Positions 1 through 11,500 of a DNA stretch of 64,000 nucleotides are shown in pieces. Numbering within the stretch: the stretch's first letter is position 1; each line of letters begins with the position of its first letter. The notes under the pieces are model-generated. The model was not told the origin of the DNA and ran no database searches. It worked only from the letters and a program-made list of their open reading frames with translations. This DNA comes from Verpa conica (lineage: Eukaryota > Ascomycota > Pezizomycetes > Pezizales > Morchellaceae), in contig JAUFSD010000024.1 in assembly GCA_033030425.1 (NCBI GenBank), forward strand, positions 744,001-808,000. The letters run 5' to 3'. Both the position numbers and the translations under genes were made by a program.

Positions 1-1
1 C

Positions 2-1265
2 AGTGTCCCTTCGTCTTCTGGTTCATTTAACTCTAATCGCCGACGCTCGGGACCGGGCACCCTTGGTGGTAGTGGTAGTAGCGGTAGTGATGGTAGGGGG
101 GGTGGCGGAGGAAGAGGAAATGGAGGGAATTGGAGAGGTAGTGGTGAGGGGGGGAGAGGAGGACTGTTTAGGAGTCGACAATGGATCCGAGAAGACTCAG
201 CTGGTTCATCAACACTCTCAGGCCTATCGCTCTCCGACCCTGATAAAAGCAAAGCTTCTGGGGAGCTCGACGAGGAGCTACAGACACCCCGGAAACGGAC
301 AGCATGGGGTGCTAGGGATAATAAAGAACGTCAAGCTGTCGCGAAGGAGACCATGTAACTCACTACTTCTTCTCTTGTACATGGGTCCAACTTCAGGATC
401 ACCACTTTTATATACAAGTCAAGCTGACATACACCTCCGCAGCGAACTTATACCAGAGGTTCTCGAGCAGATACCAGCCAGTAAACAGAGGTCCGTCCTC
501 TACGACGACATCACCCCACGCCTTAACCACAAATACTGTCCCGGCTTCACCCTCCCTAGCACTGATAAAGAGCCTGGTCGCAAAGGGTGTCGAATCAGGG
601 TCGTAGACGGTGACACATTCGACACCACTATCGGTCTCGGTAAAATCCTCGGAGACACTAAAGGCGTAGCACTCCTCAACATGGCGAACGCAAAACACCC
701 TGGTGGCGGATGGCGGAAGGGGTCTATGGCGCAGGAGGAGGAATTGTGTTATCGGTCAACATTGAGTTATGCACTCGATAAATCATTCTACCCACTCGAC
801 GAAGTGTCCGCAATATACTCTCCTTCTGTAACGGTGTTTCGCTCTTCGTTTGCTACAGGTCATGTTTTATATCCTTCGACTAAGCCCTTTGCGACTCTCT
901 CTGTTGTGTCGATAGCAGCGTTGCGGGATCCGCCTTTGACGGATGACTCACCGCCGGATTATGCAAACCCTGAAGATAGGACGGTCATGTTGGATAAGAT
1001 TAGGCTGTTATTGAGGGTCGCAGCGTTAAAAGGGCATAGAAGGGTTGTATTAGGAGCACTCGGATGTGGGGCGTTCCATAATCCGAAGGAGAAAGTTGTG
1101 GAGTGCTTTCTAGAGGTGTTTAGAGAGCGGGAGTTTTCAGGAGGATGGTGGAGAGACGTTGTGTTTGCTGTATTGGATACCGAGAAGGAGGAGGGGAAGA
1201 AAGGGAAGACAGGGAGCGGGTGCTTTGGTGTGTTCTGGAGGGGGTTGGAAGGAGTAATTGTCTAG
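2..1265 (+). CDS. Microbial-type poly(ADP-ribose) glycohydrolase domain protein (5' partial)
   Basis: Two exons are visible: <2..354 and 419..1265, with a 64-bp intron (GTAACT...ACAAG). Spliced, they give about 400 residues and run off the left edge. The first exon is low complexity, rich in Gly/Ser/Arg with RGG-like spacing, so probably disordered. The second exon carries the catalytic fold: NMANAKHPGGGW followed by QEEELCYRSTLSYAL is the GGG-x(6-8)-QEE signature of bacterial-type PARG, the TIGR02452 family. A C-terminal macrodomain-like half (VVLGALGCGAFHNP) is also present. Members hydrolyse ADP-ribose polymers using the second Glu of QEE, which is present here. Reading the first 354 bases in the frame of the second exon gives a Val/Glu-rich stretch that looks spurious; the other frame joins cleanly through the intron. 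The gene is tail to tail with the HIT gene. The family call is solid; the biological substrate in this fungus is inferred. Confidence 0.85.
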   Translation, partial: VSLRLLVHLTLIADARDRAPLVVVVVAVVMVGGVAEEEEMEGIGEVVVRGGEEDCLGVDNGSEKTQLVHQHSQAYRSPTLIKAKLLGSSTRSYRHPGNGQHGVLGIIKNVKLSRRRPCNSLLLLLYMGPTSGSPLLYTSQADIHLRSELIPEVLEQIPASKQRSVLYDDITPRLNHKYCPGFTLPSTDKEPGRKGCRIRVVDGDTFDTTIGLGKILGDTKGVALLNMANAKHPGGGWRKGSMAQEEELCYRSTLSYALDKSFYPLDEVSAIYSPSVTVFRSSFATGHVLYPSTKPFATLSVVSIAALRDPPLTDDSPPDYANPEDRTVMLDKIRLLLRVAALKGHRRVVLGALGCGAFHNPKEKVVECFLEVFREREFSGGWWRDVVFAVLDTEKEEGKKGKTGSGCFGVFWRGLEGVIV

Positions 1266-2111
1266 TTTTCTTAGGCGTGAATAGGTGGGAATTGTTATTT
1301 AGCGGTATGGATTGATAGCCCTGGTGTTGTTTTTGCGCATGCTTTTGATGGCCTAGAAGTACTTGTTTTTTTGCTTCCTTAATTTATTTATTTGCTTAGA
1401 TACCACAAATCATTAAGCGCTTTCATAGCTATAAGTCAATATTCAGGTATTCATCACAATCTCTACAAGGTATGGAAATGCATCAATTAATGTGTATTCA
1501 TTTCTGTGAGGTAATTTGTATCTTAAGTGGTATAAAAAGTTGTAGAATTATGTATAGAAAAAGTTGTATTTAAATGTATATTTTAAATGCATCTTAGAAT
1601 GCATCTTTAAATGAGTCTTTAGACAAATTTTTTTACACATTTCCCCCTAATAAATTATTTACATTAAAAATTAATAAAAAGAAGTGATGGCCCAGAGATT
1701 TGAACTTGTAGAGCTTAATTCCTTACCTAGTTCTTCACTAGCTATACTATTGGTGAATATGATTAGAGTTTAAAAGAAGCCTATATAATCTCTAAGTTAT
1801 AGAGGAAAGTTGTAGTTAATGTGTAGTTAAAGTATAGGTAAAGTGTAGGTAAAGTGTAGTTAAATTGTATTTAGAATTTGTGGAAACTATATTTTGTAAA
1901 TGGATACCTAGATACATTTCCCATAGACACCCCCTGTTAATGTGTTATTCTGACGACTTTCCCACTTGATTTGTATGGGTAATGTGCATATTGATGCGTT
2001 TGCATACCTTGTAGAGAGTCTCTCACTCGCTCAAATCTTTATTATTCATCAATGATATATGTATTTACCCACCTATAATATCTCCTTGATTTTCTAACAA
2101 TATCAACCCCA
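1266..2111. other. AT-rich intergenic region between convergent genes
   Basis: No gene is seen. The region holds the 3' flanks of the PARG and HIT genes. At about 1811-1875 there is a short imperfect tandem array with a unit close to AAGTGTAGGTAA. At about 1688-1760, read on the minus strand, a decayed tRNA-like pattern is present (see findings). Confidence 0.6.
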
Positions 2112-2798
2112 TCACAAAGAAGACAGCAGCTTCCTCTCGGTCCCATCATTCCCGCCCCTCCCCATCTCCTCAATCTCCCTAAAAACATTCTCCCTAATCT
2201 CCCTTGCAACTGCCACCCCCTCATCATCATCCAAATCCGTCCTAACCCCGTCACCATACTTGGATACCAACCACCTGACCCCCTCCTTCTTCAACAATTT
2301 CTCCCTTTCCTCGTTACTAGGCCTCGGAATAACATGATAATGAACATGAGGCACCACCTGCGCTGCATGCACCCCTACACAACAACAACAACAGCAACAA
2401 AAAAAATCAGAAACCAAATCAAACTAATCAAATATAAAATATACCAAGATAATCTTACCATTATTCTGAACCACATTGAAATCCTCCACCCCAGCAACCT
2501 TCAATACAGCTCTCGCAAGAACAGGCAACCAAGCTGCCACACGGGAGCTCTCGCCTGGTGTCATATCTGTGACTTTTTCGATGTGTGAGCGGGGACAGAG
2601 GAGGACATGGCCTTTGGTTAGGGGTTGGATATCTAGGAATGCTATGACGCTGGGGGTGGATATTATGATGTGTGCTTGGGGGAATAGTATTGGTGTGGCG
2701 TTGGGAGAGTGTATTGGGGGTGTTAATGCGTTGGTAGGTGGGAATGCTTGAGCGATTGTGCAGAAGGGGCATGGCTCGCTATTTTTGGGGCTTGACAT
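2112..2798 (-). CDS. HIT (histidine triad) family nucleotide-binding protein
   Basis: Two exons, 2459..2798 and 2112..2374, flank an 84-bp intron (GTAAGA...GTAG) and encode 200 aa. The N-terminus has a CPFC pair typical of fungal HIT proteins. The central part (HIIISTPSVIAFLDIQPL, then KGHVLLCPRSH) is the usual HIT beta-sheet core. The active-site triad HVHYHVIP is made at the exon junction. HIT proteins are nucleotide hydrolases or transferases acting on AMP-conjugates through the middle His of H-x-H-x-H. The tail after the triad (about 75 residues, charged) is longer than in the minimal family. The gene runs tail to tail with the PARG-like gene. The exact substrate cannot be read from sequence. 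Confidence 0.9.
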
Positions 2799-5700
2799 CT
2801 TTCTTGGTTGGGTAGTGGAGTATAGATATTTGGTAGATTATATATGTAATACTTCAGCTATGCCCCAGTGTTCAAGTAAGTTGGCTCCCTAATATACCCC
2901 GGCGCGGTAGTTGCCGAGGTCTGTTGGGCCTCACGTGGAATGTCAAAATACATGCGATAGCGGCCCTGGAATAATTCTATTACAGGGAGTGTTTAGAATA
3001 TAGAACGAATACTACTATAATTTCTCTTACTTATTACGTAGTGTAACTACGCATACCTATTGTTGTCCGCTGTTGAAATATCCATACCGCTACTGTACTC
3101 TACATACTGAGGCTTACTCATTGGACAGTACTCAAGCCTACATGTACCTATTTAAGCACACCTACGTGTCCCAACTCCCAGACTCCCATCAAGCATCCTT
3201 CATATAACTCAACCGCTACACAGATGGAGACACCATTATCCAGTTAAGTCATTCCAACTTCACTCGACACATACCAACATTTAAAACAGTCTACTTCATG
3301 AAGAAACAAAGCCGACCGAAATACGGCAAGTAGCCTGCAAAACGGAGTAGTAGAGCATCCTATTTCTATGACTAGGGCGAAACCCTCTTTAGTAATCCCA
3401 CTACCAAGGACTCGAGGACTTGATAAAAATAAGTCGTGTCGGTAGGGACGTTTCTCGCGAGCTAAAATGGTATAAATTGTCCCTGAAAAGGTATGGCTAG
3501 GGCATATGAGTTAGATACTGAACTTGGGGAATTTCAGAGCAGAGAATCCTCACAAGGATAGTGAAACTTTACATGGGTCTTTTAAGACGAATGTGAAGGA
3601 ACTCCTAAAGGCTACTACCATTATATACCCACAATTTATAATTTCTAGTAGGAATTAAAAGTTAACACTGCAAACTCAAGTGCTGGCCCCATAACCAGAT
3701 GCTACATAGATAGTCTAGGGCTTACTTTCGATGGGACTGAGGTAACTATCAACCATAATACAGTTAGTTGCGGATACGGTCTGGTTGTGGGCAGGGGTTC
3801 GATATAGCGCGGGCTATCTACGAGATGCCGGACAGTCGATAGGGTACTGAGAGGACTATTGATGAGACACTGGACTGTAGATAGGGTACTAAATGGGATA
3901 CAGGTTAGGGGATAGAAGTATTACAAGTTGATTCTCGTATTTTGACTAGCTCTCTAGAACATGAATCCATTTAGGCAGATTTTTTGTACCTTCCCTATCC
4001 CATAAGCTATTAAAATGTTACCCCTCAAGGTGGTAGTGCCTCAGCACAGAATTGCAGCTTTGTAAACTGGGACTAGCTAATGGATAATACTGAAATGTTT
4101 GCCTCTACTAGGGGGTAGCTTTAGCAGCTGATGGGATAGCTCTGTACCCCTTCGATAAGTCAGGCCCTTTCCACCACCAGACCACATCCACCATCCAGCC
4201 GCAACTGACTATAGAGATGCTTTTGGTCTGCTTTTGGGTATTATTTGAAAATAAATAAAAAATTATGTTTCCTTAGTACCACCCGAGCTTGGGCGACTAG
4301 TCCAAGGGTATCCATTTGATAGACCCATAATATACTTATTATACTCTTACTAATTGATTTTTATAAAACTTTCTCTTATGGGGGCTAAACGCTCCCGCTG
4401 CCACTGATATCTTGATATACGGAGGTATGAGTACGGAGGCCTATACCACCCAAACCGCCACTACATTGGAAATATGAAATCGAAAAAATTGAAGATACAA
4501 AGTTAAGTAAAAGCTCTAAAATTAATATAATAGGAATAAAACTCTGTATAGTAAGAGCTGGGCACTATCAAATAGTGCCTGCTCCAAACCTCTAGCCTCT
4601 ATATATAGACTACTCTAATCTAGCGCAACTTCTAACCTCTAGCCCCCAGTAGGTGGGATCCCTAGTAGGAGTGTCTTCTCAGTGCTTAAATTTATGGCTG
4701 GTTACGAAATCTTTACTTTTGCTAGGTCCAGGCCTCAATTTGTATATTTACTAGGAGACTTAAAAATCAATTTCTAGCACTATCTACAAGGCCTCTAGTT
4801 AATGCAGGCCGGTCAAATAAAGGACCCTAATAGTGTCTCTCTAGATGTTACATCATAATATTTCTTCCTATATCCAATTCTTCAATTTCCAATTTCTCTT
4901 TTTCTAAATTCTTCCTTTCTTTATCTCCGCTTTGACACCAAAAGACACCCTATATCTATGACCTCCTACCACCAATAGTTAGATATTCAGACTCCCTCCA
5001 CTGTAGTGGCACTATAGTTGAGGGTTCTCAATCTTTATATAGTGATTATTATTTTATTTATTTTCAATTTTTCAATTTCATATTTCCAATGTAGTGGTGA
5101 TTTGGGTGTTATAGGCCTCTGTACTGGCGCTACTGTTACAACTTTTCCGACATCTTAACACCTGAGTAGAAAGGGTTATAATTACAGTCTCAAGAAAGTC
5201 TTGGTACCCCACAATAACGAAGGTGGCCGCAATAAAGAGAAAAGTTGAAGTACATATGCTAGACCCCTTATCTATCCATTTCTACGGTCAGGTTATATGC
5301 CATATCTTATAGAACTAGCTATGTAGATATCACATAGCTTTATAGCCAGTCTCACCCAGCTTAAAGAACGAGGCTACAAAAAAACTTATAGCAATCCTAC
5401 AGGATTCTAAGCTTCTAGATTATAACCATGAAGACCTTGCTATATAGCACTAGACGGCCAACACTACAGCCCAACCTTAATAAAAGTAACAAAATAGTCA
5501 GCAATGATAGTAATAACACAATTATATATAATTAGAGCCGTTCTTCTAGACCTAGGCAGTATTATACCGTAATATACAGACTTTAGCGACGTTACAGCCC
5601 CACTGGCAATGCTATCGAATAATGGGCACGACGCAAGGGCCGATAGGAGAAGGGACAGGGAGAGAGAAATCAATATGCCTTAACAATCTATATACTATTT

Positions 5701-6547
5701 ATTGACTCCAATGATCAGCGAAACCCCTAAGTCATTGATCCTACTCGGGTACCAGGAACCCGGGATCTGAAACCTAGCAACGAGTAACCACACTTCAATC
5801 TTTTCCTCGCACCCTAAATTATTTTTACCTCGAATAAAAGAGAGAAGAGCCACCTTTTTAAAACTCCCGATAAAGGGCTAAATATACTCAATCGACATAA
5901 GATATGGGCATAATAGAGGAATATTTAGTCCTGATCCACGTTGCAGACCTTCCTTGCCAAGCTTTTCCTCTCTATCGGCTCCTGTTACCCCTCTAGGTGG
6001 AATTTTATACAAACTTACATTTCTGTGACTTAGATCAATGTCAAAGTTTACTGTCTGAAAATATCGTATATCTCATGTCAACTAGTCCACTCTAGACTAA
6101 AATAGGATCTTATTAGATGCTGAGAGACTAATACACATTTGGAGTAGACAATCATAGCTTGGCTTATATAGTTTCCGTGGGTCACATCCCACACTAAAAC
6201 AAACCCGGTCTGATTAATTGACGTCCACTTGTACGCTTAGAATGGATTACTCTCAATTCATAGTGACCTCTTCAATTTAAGATGCTATGATTCTAGATCA
6301 CGTCATAGGACTTCATCTGGACTAATCACTACCAGGAACATGAAACCAGAAGAAAATCAGAACCATTGAAGAAACTACGATACTCCGGAGCCATTGTACC
6401 CTAGCAATTGAACCGAAAAAGAAAAAAATACAAGTTATGTTTGCACGCACAAGTAACGACTAGTCTACTTGCACTTTCGTAAAACAGTAGCTCGATCATG
6501 CTGTAGCCCTAACCCACCCACCTATTTATCTACCATTTCTGCCTTAT
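2799..6547. other. Repeat-rich, gene-poor spacer
   Basis: This 3.7 kb contains only short reading frames with many stops. It is AT-rich and includes one recognisable MITE-like element (4434..5121). The small frame at 5464-5673 is not convincing as a gene. No recognisable transposase remains. The 2799-3000 end is the likely promoter of the HIT gene. Confidence 0.6.
4434..5121. mobile_element. MITE-like element with ~57-bp terminal inverted repeats
   Basis: The left end (CGGAGGCCTATACCACCC...) is the reverse complement of the right end (...GGGTGTTATAGGCCTCTG) over about 57 bp with about five mismatches. The dinucleotide TA flanks both ends, consistent with a Tc1/mariner-type target duplication. 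The right terminus reads CAG inward, as in Fot1/pogo elements; the left reads CGG, one transition away. Most mismatches are C/T or G/A. The 688-bp body has no coding capacity, so the element would be non-autonomous. Confidence 0.7.
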
Positions 6548-7284
6548 CTAGTAGCTAGAGCCTTCGGGGGGTTGGTGAAGCTTCCGATGGTTGGGGTGAG
6601 CCATATGTCTATAATAGAAAGCCGTTATTTTAGCAATAGTAAGCGAAGAGGAAAGTTTGAGTAGTAAGAAGGGAAATAGTTAAATTGAAACTTACTCTCG
6701 AAGAGCTACGAGGATCTTCTCCATAGTGTATTCTCTGGCCCATTGACTAACACGTTGGAGCTTTGAGAGATCGACCTAGGTGTTTTGCAAAGGTTAGTTA
6801 TTGTGCTGAATTAACCTCGAGGTCCTAGGAAACAAACCCTGCCATCCTGCTGGTCAACACCAGGGAGGTTGATCTTGGAGATAAAGTGGACAATGGGGGG
6901 TTGATCCGGGTAGGAGTCACCACAGTGGATCTTCAAGCTGTAGATGCGGTTCTCGTGGGTACTCTACATGATAGTAAGTGTATGATCGATATTGGACTAC
7001 ATGCCTAGAATTCTATAGGATAAAGGTCTCGAACAGGGAAGACTCACATGAGGAGGGCCAAGAATCGTAGCATTCCAGTTAGACATCATAACGTCATCTC
7101 CCTCGGCAAGACCGTACGAGCAGCCATCTGTCGTAGAATAAAAATCAGTTCCATTATCCCCCATCTGCTCCGTACTTATATTCCAAAACATTGTAGATAG
7201 CATCAACTCACCAGCTCCTAGACCCTTCTCACCCTTCTCTAGCTCTTCGAGGAGACGAAAGTTCCTAGGAACTTTAGCACCCAT
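6548..7284 (-). CDS. MMS2: Ubiquitin-conjugating enzyme variant MMS2 (Uev1 family)
   Basis: Five exons (7212..7284, 7048..7127, 6838..6963, 6696..6775, 6548..6608) splice in phase to 139 aa, the normal size for this family. Landmarks in order are [20 protein letters not shown] at the start, [63 protein letters not shown], and the end [10 protein letters not shown]. The protein has the UBC fold but no catalytic Cys at the E2 position, as expected for a UEV. With Ubc13, Mms2 builds Lys63-linked ubiquitin chains in error-free post-replication repair. Introns are short and canonical except the third donor (GTTTGT). The gene is divergent from CFT1 across 1.2 kb. I see no defect. The start is set by conservation; an upstream in-frame ATG at 7326 would add 14 unconserved residues. 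Confidence 0.95.
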
Positions 7285-8521
7285 CTTTATAGGTTGTGTA
7301 AATTCTATTCGTAAAAGAAAGGGCAAACGCTTAGTGTATAAAAAACAATGCGATAGGTAGTATGATCAGAGCTTTTGATCCTGATAGAAGCAGGTGAAGT
7401 CAGAAGTGTGGATTATGTGAGGTGGGGTTGCTTTGCAGCGGTTGGCTCCTTGTTGCGAGGGGAATCGCGGGGTGTGTGATTTCGATCCGGGCCGAGGCGT
7501 TACTGAAATGCTACGAAAGCGTCTTGGGTCATGTGTCGGGTACCGTGACGCAACAGGCCTGCCTATAACAGTTTTCCCGAAGTTTACACACGAGTGATAG
7601 CCTATGATTTAATGGAATGTTACCTGAGGATATAGGACGCCTTACTTATATGTAGTATGTGGGCCTGTTGATCCTGGCTTATGTCTAAAGCTTGACCTCA
7701 TAGCCGAAGAATCCTATACGACACTATATGCACTATATCTACCATTTGATGTTTCACTCCTGAACTCTTTGAAGAAGTTGATCTGGGCATACATGTGCAT
7801 GTAGTTCCTAGTGAGGAGCGTCTAGAGTAGCTGTCTGCTAGGCTCATTACCCTATCAATCTACATTTCTTAAACCTTGCCCCACAGTAACACAGAAATCC
7901 CCACATGATCACTCAACCCATCTAGCAGTACAGACGCGCATACAGAGACTAGATGTCCAGCTATTCAAGCACTAGGGCCTTGAATCTATAATACTTCGTG
8001 GTTTGAATATATCTCCAGACAGTCTAAACGAAAACCATAACTAGACCGATCAGCTATCCAAGTCCTTGACCCTGGATCGCCGAAAGAGCCCGAGCCAGTT
8101 AGGCTGATCTTGGTTCTTTGGACGATACAGACCCCTCACGCTAATTGGTATTGTCCTACTGTTTGTATGCAATGGACCAGCCATTTGCCAACCGTAACTC
8201 CAAAATATCTTTAGTTGTATCTATGGAAATCCAGCCACCCTGTGTAAAAGAAAACAAACCTAGGAGCAGCTCAATCGGAGAGGAGTAGACAAAGGAATCA
8301 ACGGTCAGTCTGTAATCACGAGTACTAGGCACGTGACATGCAGATATTCCGGTGGCTCAGTCACTCTGCCACATACAAATCTGTTGACTAGGATGTAGGC
8401 CAAGGGATAAACTACACGAGCTCCCACAGCAACTTTCCTGAAAGAACGCGACACAGAATGCAATTCTCGGCCAGACACAAGTAATAACAGATACAACAAA
8501 TATTCCACCTCTCCTTTCGCG
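7285..8521. promoter_or_regulatory. Divergent intergenic region between MMS2 and CFT1
   Basis: No gene is supported. This 1.2 kb must hold the promoters of both flanking genes. A CACGTG hexamer occurs near 8331, but the same hexamer recurs elsewhere in the window, so no regulator is assigned. The small minus-strand frame at 8305-8508 has no recognisable features. Confidence 0.5.
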
Positions 8522-11500
8522 ATGCCGGAAGTTTACACCGAACTGACCGCTCCCACAGCCGTCTCACACTCCCTCAACATCTCCTTCACATCAGCGACAG
8601 CCGAAAACCTAATCGTCGCTCGAACATCGCTCCTCCAGATCTTCTCTACGACAACGCATGAGACTGAACTCCCGTCTAATAATGGGTTACCATCATCTGA
8701 CTCGGCTAACAAGGAGAAAGAGGGGGGGATTGATCGTCGGACTCTTGATGCGGACGAGGAAGGGACTTTCGCGGCGGACATAGCCCTACAACGATCCCAG
8801 GTACAAACAGTAACGAAGCTTGTCCTAGTCGCAGAATATAATCTTTCTGGCTCAGTAACGGGAATGCAACGGATTAGGCTTCTATCATCGAAATCCGGTG
8901 GGGAGGCTCTTCTACTGTCATTTAAGGATGCGAAACTATCACTGCTGGAATGGGATCCGTCGACAAACACAATCGCGACTATCAGTTTACATTACTACGA
9001 AAGGGAGGAATTTTGGCCGCCTGTGGTTCCAGAGGGGCTATCAACCACTCTTGTGGCAGATCCGGGAAGCCGCTGTGCAGCGCTTAGTTTTGCAGGGGAT
9101 ATGATTGCAATTTTGCCCTTCCGACAGCGGGAAGACGAGGACCTATCACTAGGAAATGTAGATGGACCCGGGCATGATCTACACATGGCAGAGGGAGAGG
9201 ATGATGACTGGGACCCTTCGGCTCCCGAGAAGAAACCTGAGGACGAACCAGATAGCGAGATGGTTGGAACCGTGGATAAAGCAAAAGCAGACGCCATAGC
9301 CGCAAAATTAGTGGCTGCAGATAGACTTTACCATTCATCTTTCGTGCTCCCGGTGTCACGACTTGACGATGCAATAGCACATGTTATCTCACTCACGTTT
9401 TTACACGAATACCGTGAACCTACCTTCGGAATTCTGTATGCACCCCGTCGGACATGGGCGGGCCTACTAGCAGCAGAGGGAAGGAAAGATACCGTCTCAT
9501 ATATTGTCATCACCCTCGATCTAGAGCAAAGAGCCTCTACACCTATTCTCAGTGTCTCAGGGCTTCCATATGACATCTTTAAAGTAGTAGCCTTGGCCCC
9601 ACCAATCGGAGGAAGCTTGCTAGTCGGAGGCAACGAACTTATCCACCTTGATCAAGCCGGTAAGACCACTGGAGTTGCAGTCAATCCATATGCCAAGAAA
9701 AGCACCAATTTTGCCGGCCTTGCAGACCAAAGTGATCTATGTCTAGAGCTAGAAGGAAGTTCGGTCGTTGAGCTTGAGGGTGAAAACGGCGATATCCTCC
9801 TTATCACAAAGAAAGGAGAGGCCGTTATTGTTGGCTTTAAAACTGATGGCCGTAATGTCAGTGGTGTTATAATAACTCGTCTCGCAAACCATCCTTCTTC
9901 CCTCGTCGGTGGTCGAGTTTCAACTCTCGTCGCACTCGGATCCCGCCGCCTCTTCGTAGGCTGTACAGAAGGTGATGCACGTCTCCTTAAATGGAAGCGG
10001 AAGGGTGAGAAGAAGAAACCCGGTGAAAGTCTTAAGGAAGAAGTTGCAGAAAACGAAGACGATGAGGATGTGTATAAGATGTTGGAAGACATGGATGACG
10101 ACCTTTATGGCGGCGGTGATTCCTCATCTTATAAAAAAACAGAGCGTAGAGGTAGTGAAGCGAAACTAATGGGGGAATACATATTTTCCACCCATGATCG
10201 ACTTCTTAACCTTGGTCCCTTCCGTGATATCGTCCTGGGCCGCCCTACCTTCACCCCAGACTCTGTTTCTCGCCAGGTCGGCGTCACACCCGAACTAGAA
10301 CTCGTTGCTACTACCGGTCCTCTCAACGCTCATGAGGATGCCGGTATCAGTGTGCTTCGCAAGTCCATCGCGCCAATAGTCGTAGGCAAGCTTGATTTCC
10401 CATCTTGCCAGGCCCTTTGGACTGTACGAGCACGTTCTGGGAAGACGGTGGTTAATTCCGCACTATTAGGTTTAACAAGTGGCGAGGAAGACCAAGCCGG
10501 TGCAGAGGAGGAATTCGATGGGTTTTTGTTCGTTAGCAAGAGTGAAGAAAGTCAAGTCTTCAGGGTTGGAGATACGTTTGAGGAGGTCCGAGGCACAGAT
10601 TTTGAGAGTGAAGGTGAAACACTCGAGGTCGGTGTTGTTGGTGGGGGGATGAGGGTTGTTCAAGTCGTTAGCGAGCATGTCCGCGTTTATGACTGTGATC
10701 TTCAGCTGGCACAGATCATACCCATGTTCAACGAAGAGACTGGAGAGGAGGGCCCGAATGTGATTAGGGCGAGGGTCTATGACCCTTATGTTCTCCTGGT
10801 TAGGGTTGATGGTAGTGTAGTGGTTTATAGAGCTGATAAAGGAAACTTGGAGCTCGTAGAGGAAGAGAGAGGAGAGAGACTCAGATCAAGCAAGTATTTG
10901 TCAGGGTGCATCTACGCTGCGAAGAAAGGGGTTTTTGACCCTGTGGTGGATGACATTAAGGAAGAGAATGAGAATAAAGCAGATGACACAGAGCATGTGT
11001 TATTTCTAATTACAATTGAAGGTTGCTTGCAAGTACGAACCCCCCCTTCTTTATATTGAGCAACAGGCTATGATATTGACTATGAAATAGGTCTATAATC
11101 TTGCGAACCTAGCCGAGCCTATATTTATTACAGAGGGGTTCAGTTCTCTTCCGCCATTATTAAGAGCTGACGATGCCATTGAACCAACAACTCATTCTCA
11201 CCGCGAGAAAAATGTCAAAGAAAATATTATTGAAATCCTGGTAGCAGATCTAGGAGATTTAGTCGTAAAGGAGCCATTCATGATTGTATTTACCACTAAC
11301 ACTATCCTAATATTCTTAAAACTCGACTAACAAAACGAAGGTCCGAAGTGCACGAGACGACCTAACATTTTACAAACCGTTCATACGTCCTGGCACAAAC
11401 GAGAGCAAGGCTGTGCTGCGATTCTCAAAGTGCTCAAATCCTCACCTCGCACTCCCTATTAGTCCCATGAAACCAATATCTCCAAAAACCACCTTCCGCC

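Noticed and set aside
3..418. Long frame continuing upstream of the PARG domain with Val/Glu-rich translation
   Set aside because: The alternative frame joined through a 64-bp intron gives a coherent Gly/Arg/Ser-rich sequence; the direct frame reads through the intron and is probably spurious.
7440..7560. TTCGATCC sequence suggesting a tRNA T-arm
   Set aside because: No acceptor or anticodon stem can be paired around it.
8329..8337. CACGTG hexamer before CFT1 as a specific regulatory site
   Set aside because: The same hexamer appears in many unrelated places in the window, including transposon ends.
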